Source of the DNA: Lysobacter sp.
GTDB taxonomy: Bacteria > Pseudomonadota > Gammaproteobacteria > Xanthomonadales > Xanthomonadaceae
Length of the DNA stretch: 35,564 bases
Reading direction: 5' to 3'
Assembly: GCA_008015835.1 (NCBI GenBank)
Contig: SSGH01000050.1
Span: 1-35,564, forward strand
Shown: positions 32,602 to 35,564 of the stretch, in pieces
How positions within the stretch are numbered: position 1 is the stretch's first letter
Layout of the letters: the number at the start of each line of letters is the position of its first letter
Notes under the pieces: generated by a model
Databases searched by the model: none
What the model was told of the DNA's origin: nothing
What the model saw: the letters and a program-made list of their open reading frames with translations, nothing else
Translations under genes and position numbers: made by a program

Positions 32602-33525
32602 TCAATCCCGCATCAATGTCGACTTCCCGAACAAACTCTCGACCAAATCCACCGCCAGTTCGGCGGTGCCGTTGCCGTTGTCGAGCGCGGGGTTGAGTTC
32701 GACGATGTCGAGCGAGGCCATGCGGCCGGTGTCGGCGATCATTTCCATCACCAACTGCGCTTCGCGGTAGTTCGGGCCGCCGGGGATGGTGGTGCCGACG
32801 CCGGGCGCGATGCCGGGGTCGAGAAAATCCACGTCGAAGCTGACGTGCAGATGAGTGTCGTCGTCGAGGTCTTCCAGCGCTTCTTCCATCGCGCGTTTCA
32901 TGCCGACTTCGTCGATGTAGCGCATATCGTAGATGTCGAGGCCGTAGTCCTTCACCAGGCGCTTTTCGTCCGGGTCGACCGAGCGGATGCCGATCTGGCG
33001 GATGTCTTCGGGGCGCATCGCGGGCGCGCTGCCGCCGAGCTTCACTAACGCGTCCGGCCCCAGGCCGCAGAGGCAGGCCACGGGCATACCGTGCACATTG
33101 CCCGAGGGCGTGACCTGGCTGGTATTGAAGTCGGCGTGGGCGTCGAGCCACAGCACGCGCAGGCGCTTGCCGGTGCGGCGGCAGTGGTCGGCGACGGCGG
33201 TGATCGAGCCGATCCCGAGGCAATGATCGCCGCCCAGCACGATCGGCATGCGGCCCTGCGCCAACTCGGCGGCTACCGCCTCCATTAGCGCCTTGTTCCA
33301 GGCCACCACTTGGTCGAGATGCCGGTAGCCGTCGATCGGCGGTAGCCACGGATTGGCGGGGCCGCGCAGATCGCCGCGGTCGATCACGTCCACGCCGCGC
33401 GCGATCAGTGCCTCGCCCAGGCCGGCGATGCGCAGGGCGTCCGGCCCCATTCGCGCGCCGCGATGCCCGGCGCCGATGTCGGTCGGCGCGCCGATCAGGG
33501 AAACGGCGGGGAAGCTGCGCGGCAT
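32602..33525 (-). CDS. rocF: Arginase
   Basis: 307 residues, the usual length. The Mn-dependent enzyme hydrolyses L-arginine to ornithine and urea. All binuclear manganese motifs are present: GGDHCLGIGS, DAHADFNT, and SFDVDFLDPGIAPGVGT, with SGNVHGMP for substrate binding. The N-terminal VSLIGAPTDIGAGHRGARMGPDALR is typical of true arginases rather than agmatinases. The frame starts at the ATG at 33525. It is a single gene pointing towards the RHS module, with the tRNA-Thr gene upstream on the same strand; no other urea-related or arginine genes are in the window. Confidence 0.95.
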   Translation of the reverse strand: MPRSFPAVSLIGAPTDIGAGHRGARMGPDALRIAGLGEALIARGVDVIDRGDLRGPANPWLPPIDGYRHLDQVVAWNKALMEAVAAELAQGRMPIVLGGDHCLGIGSITAVADHCRRTGKRLRVLWLDAHADFNTSQVTPSGNVHGMPVACLCGLGPDALVKLGGSAPAMRPEDIRQIGIRSVDPDEKRLVKDYGLDIYDMRYIDEVGMKRAMEEALEDLDDDTHLHVSFDVDFLDPGIAPGVGTTIPGGPNYREAQLVMEMIADTGRMASLDIVELNPALDNGNGTAELAVDLVESLFGKSTLMRD

Positions 33526-33555
33526 AGGGCGTCCCTACGGAATTCGATCGCGAGA

Positions 33556-33631
33556 TGGTGCCGACAGTCCGACTCGAACGGACGACCTACCGCTTACAAG
33601 GCGGTTGCTCTACCAACTGAGCTATGCCGGC
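33556..33631 (-). tRNA. tRNA-Thr (anticodon UGU)
   Basis: On the minus strand the gene runs from GCCGGCATAGCTCAG at 33631 to the encoded CCA at 33558-33556, 76 bases. The acceptor arms GCCGGCA and TGTCGGC pair with one G-U. The D-loop is AGCTCAGTTGGTAGAGC, the anticodon loop CTTGTAA with anticodon TGT (complement of 33596-33598), and the T-arm holds GTTCGAGTC. The anticodon reads ACA and related threonine codons. Confidence 0.96.
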
Positions 33632-33667
33632 GAGAGTGCGCGAGGCCTTCGCCTCGACGCGAGACAC

Positions 33668-33673
33668 ATTCTA
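33668..33673 (-). promoter_or_regulatory. Possible -10 element of tRNA-Thr
   Basis: TAGAAT on the minus strand, about 37 bases upstream of the tRNA 5' end; no clear -35. A small CGAGGC-CTTC-GCCTCG hairpin sits in the leader. Confidence 0.35.
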
Positions 33674-33730
33674 ACAGGCGGTCGATGGCGTCTCGGCGCG
33701 CGAGCACCCGGGCGACGGCCGCGATGCGGA

Positions 33731-34471
33731 TCAGCGCGCGGCCGGGCAATCGACGGGCTGCGCGCGGGCCGCGCGGCTGCCGCGGGCGAGGGCGACGCTG
33801 TCGAGGGCGACGCTGTCGAGGCCCTCGCCGACGGTCGCCAGCAACCAGCGTTCCGGCGGTTTGGCCTCGCCCAGGGGTTCGGCCTGCGCGGCGAAACCGG
33901 CGTCGCGCAGGCTGGCGGCGTGCAGGCGCGCGCGCTCCTCGCTGCCGAAGCGGCCCAGCATGATCGCGTTCGCCTCGGCGCCCGAGGCGACCACGAAGAA
34001 ATCCCGGAAGCCGGCGAGTTTGAGGCGTTCGCCCACCGCGTTCGCGGCGTCGCGATCGGCGGCGGGCGGCAGGATCACGCGCCAACCGCGACCGCGCTCC
34101 GCCGGCGCGGATTCCTCGCGCAAGCGCGCGACCTTCGGCTGCAGCGCGCGGCGTGCGGCGGCGACGGCGGCATCGTCGGCGAACGGGCCGAAGCGGTAGC
34201 AGCGCTCGGCCTTCGGAACATCGGCCTCAAGCGTGGGCTGTTCCGGCGCGGCGGTGGTCGTGGTCGAAGCGACCGGCGATGCCGCGGCCGATCTACTCTG
34301 CGAGGGTTGCGATGGCGGCGCGCCAGGACGTTCGTTCAGCAGTCGCAGACGCGCGATGCCCGATGTCGGCTCGACGGTGGTGTCCGCCTGAGGCGCCGGC
34401 CGCCACGCCCACCACGCGGCCACGCCGAGGTTCAGGGCGACGAGCATCACGATGAGGGCGCGGGTCAGCAT
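33731..34471 (-). CDS. SPOR-domain inner-membrane protein
   Basis: 246 residues. One N-terminal membrane helix (LIVMLVALNLGVAAWWAW), a Ser/Thr/Ala/Pro-rich linker to about residue 85, and a C-terminal region with SPOR-type folds: CYRFGPFADDAAVAAARRALQP and GFRDFFVVASGAEANAIMLGRF followed by SEERARLHAASLRDAGFAAQ. SPOR domains bind denuded peptidoglycan glycan strands, often at the septum, so the bulk of the protein should be periplasmic. The tail contains a duplicated DSVAL from a 15-bp tandem repeat (GTCGAGGGCGACGCT twice near 33790-33820). It lies 43 bases after coaX, the last gene of the birA-coaX unit. Confidence 0.85.
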   Translation of the reverse strand: MLTRALIVMLVALNLGVAAWWAWRPAPQADTTVEPTSGIARLRLLNERPGAPPSQPSQSRSAAASPVASTTTTAAPEQPTLEADVPKAERCYRFGPFADDAAVAAARRALQPKVARLREESAPAERGRGWRVILPPAADRDAANAVGERLKLAGFRDFFVVASGAEANAIMLGRFGSEERARLHAASLRDAGFAAQAEPLGEAKPPERWLLATVGEGLDSVALDSVALARGSRAARAQPVDCPAAR

Positions 34472-34514
34472 GGGGCGATTGTAGCGGCGTCGATCCCGCC
34501 CATCGCGCAGGAAC

Positions 34515-35288
34515 TCACGAGCGGGTCGTTTCCGTGTCTCGCGCCCACGCCGCTAATCCTTCGAGCACCAGCGCGGGTGCGCGCACGGCGTCGGCCGGCC
34601 AGCGGTCGTTCGCGCCGTCGGCGAGATCGGCCACGCCGCCGCCGTGCAGCAATAAACGGGGTGCGACGCCGAGTCGCCGCTCGCCGTCGCGCAGCGCGGT
34701 CTCGATCAGCGCTAACGCGGCCCCGTCGCAGCCCGAGCGCAGCGCGTCGGGCGTGCTGTCGGCGAAATCGCGGAACGCGCCGCCCGTTTCGGGCAACTGC
34801 GCGGCGCGCGCGTGCAGCGCTTCGCGCATCAGCGCGGGCGAGGGCGCGATGCGACCGCCGCGATGACGGCCGTCGGCGTCGAGCAGATCCAAGGTCAAGG
34901 CCGTGCCGATGCCGACGATCAACCACGGCGCCGCGCCGCGCGCGCGTGCGGCGAGCAAGCCGAGAAAACGATCCACGCCCAGCGATGCCGGATCGGCGTA
35001 AGCGATGCGCACGCCCGCGCATGCGGTTTGCGTGCGCGCCAGCGAGATGCGGCGGGCGTGCGCGGTCAAAACGTCGAGCAGCGCGACGCGCAGCGCGGGT
35101 GCGGCGACGCTGGCGACGAACGCGGCTTCGAAGCGCGCCGGCAGCGCGCGATTCCAGCCTTCGGGCAAGGCCGCGCCGTCGTGCGCCACCGCGGCGATCT
35201 CGTCTTCGCGCACGCGGCCGTCCTCGCCCAATGGCGCGAATTTCAGCCGCGTATTGCCCAGATCGAAGAGATAACGCGCGTCGTTCAT
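34515..35288 (-). CDS. coaX: Type III pantothenate kinase
   Basis: 257 residues, the usual size of CoaX. It phosphorylates pantothenate, the first step of coenzyme A synthesis, using the ASKHA fold. Seen: YLFDLGNTRLKFAPL (phosphate-1 loop with the catalytic Asp), SLGVDRFLGLLAARA (substrate loop), VGIGTALTLDLLD (phosphate-2), GGRIAPSPALMREALHARAAQLP, and the C-terminal LLLHGGG (adenosine motif). The ATG at 35288 lies five bases after the birA stop, consistent with co-transcription, and the birA-coaX pairing is common in beta- and gammaproteobacteria. Confidence 0.95.
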   Translation of the reverse strand: MNDARYLFDLGNTRLKFAPLGEDGRVREDEIAAVAHDGAALPEGWNRALPARFEAAFVASVAAPALRVALLDVLTAHARRISLARTQTACAGVRIAYADPASLGVDRFLGLLAARARGAAPWLIVGIGTALTLDLLDADGRHRGGRIAPSPALMREALHARAAQLPETGGAFRDFADSTPDALRSGCDGAALALIETALRDGERRLGVAPRLLLHGGGVADLADGANDRWPADAVRAPALVLEGLAAWARDTETTRS

Positions 35289-35293
35289 GGTCG

Positions 35294-35564
35294 CTAGGGT
35301 AGCGCGTGGACGCGCGGACGCACGCGCACCTCGCCCGCGCGTAGCGCGAGCGTCGCGCCGTCGTCGGTGCGTACGCGCAGCGCGCCGTCGTCGTCGAGCC
35401 CTTCGGCGATGCCTGCGCGCGCGCCGTCGTCCCAGGTCACCGCGCGCTCGCGCAGCGCGTCGTAACGGGCGTAGCGCGCGATGGCGTCGGCCAGCCCGTC
35501 GCGATCGAACGCGTCCAGCGCGGGCAGCAGCGCATCGAGCACCGCGACGGCGATGATGTTCCGC
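35294..35564 (-). CDS. birA: Biotin-[acetyl-CoA carboxylase] ligase, C-terminal part (5' end outside window)
   Basis: About 89 C-terminal residues are present; the gene continues beyond the right edge. The visible part is the end of the catalytic domain (RNIIAVAVLDALLPALDAF, YARYDALRERAVTW) followed by the small SH3-like C-terminal domain (AGIAEGLDDDGALRVRTDDG, LALRAGEVRVRP) typical of BirA. The enzyme attaches biotin to the carboxyl-carrier protein of acetyl-CoA carboxylase and can repress the biotin operon if it has an N-terminal HTH, which cannot be seen here. The identity rests on these C-terminal motifs together with the adjacent coaX. Confidence 0.82.
   Translation of the reverse strand, partial: RNIIAVAVLDALLPALDAFDRDGLADAIARYARYDALRERAVTWDDGARAGIAEGLDDDGALRVRTDDGATLALRAGEVRVRPRVHALP

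Overview
The window is a GC-rich chromosomal segment of a gammaproteobacterium of the Xanthomonadaceae, most likely Lysobacter or a close relative. I infer this from the combination of gpmI-envC-S41 protease, birA-coaX-SPOR protein, an ABC permease fused to an M1 peptidase, DUF1631 and DUF1820 proteins, and a protein resembling the substrates of the Xanthomonadales bacteria-killing type IV secretion system. No phage, IS element or CRISPR array is visible. Genus is inference; no rRNA is present.

Layout. 1-1832 (minus): a tightly coupled operon of YdjA-like nitroreductase, 5'-3' exonuclease (TTG start) and a NUDIX hydrolase cut by the window edge. 1945-6438 (plus): DUF1631 protein, an orphan NAD(P) transhydrogenase alpha subunit, and an acidic-repeat protein with an XVIPCD-like C-terminus. 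6600-9662 (minus): a lipoprotein M28 peptidase, a gene-free stretch with three copies of a palindromic repeat, and a secreted beta-helix-like protein built on TVNGS repeats. 9808-14199 (plus): gpmI, envC and a ctpA-type S41 protease. 14481-18999 (plus): ABC ATPase plus a 1204-residue permease/M1 peptidase fusion. 19239-20280 (minus): rhomboid protease and DUF1820 protein. 20482-21825 (plus): FadL-family porin with a strong terminator and a 13-bp tandem repeat behind it. 22070-24275 (minus): SPFH protein with a C-terminal excisionase-like helix-turn-helix, followed by a double zinc-ribbon membrane protein.

The centrepiece is 24575-32430: a 2434-residue Sec-type secreted SpvB/FG-GAP/RHS protein. 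After its DPTG core motif the sequence switches abruptly to AT-richer DNA and ends in a GH24 (T4-type) lysozyme domain with the catalytic E-D-T residues at exactly T4 spacing. Its stop codon overlaps the start of a small AT-rich gene encoding a protein with an export signal and six cysteines, the expected immunity protein for a toxin that attacks peptidoglycan in the periplasm. I read this as a polymorphic toxin-immunity module with a recently exchanged tip.

32602-35564 (minus): arginase, tRNA-Thr(UGU), SPOR-domain protein, coaX and the C-terminal part of birA, which runs off the right edge. Function calls rest on motif recognition by eye; no database search was run.
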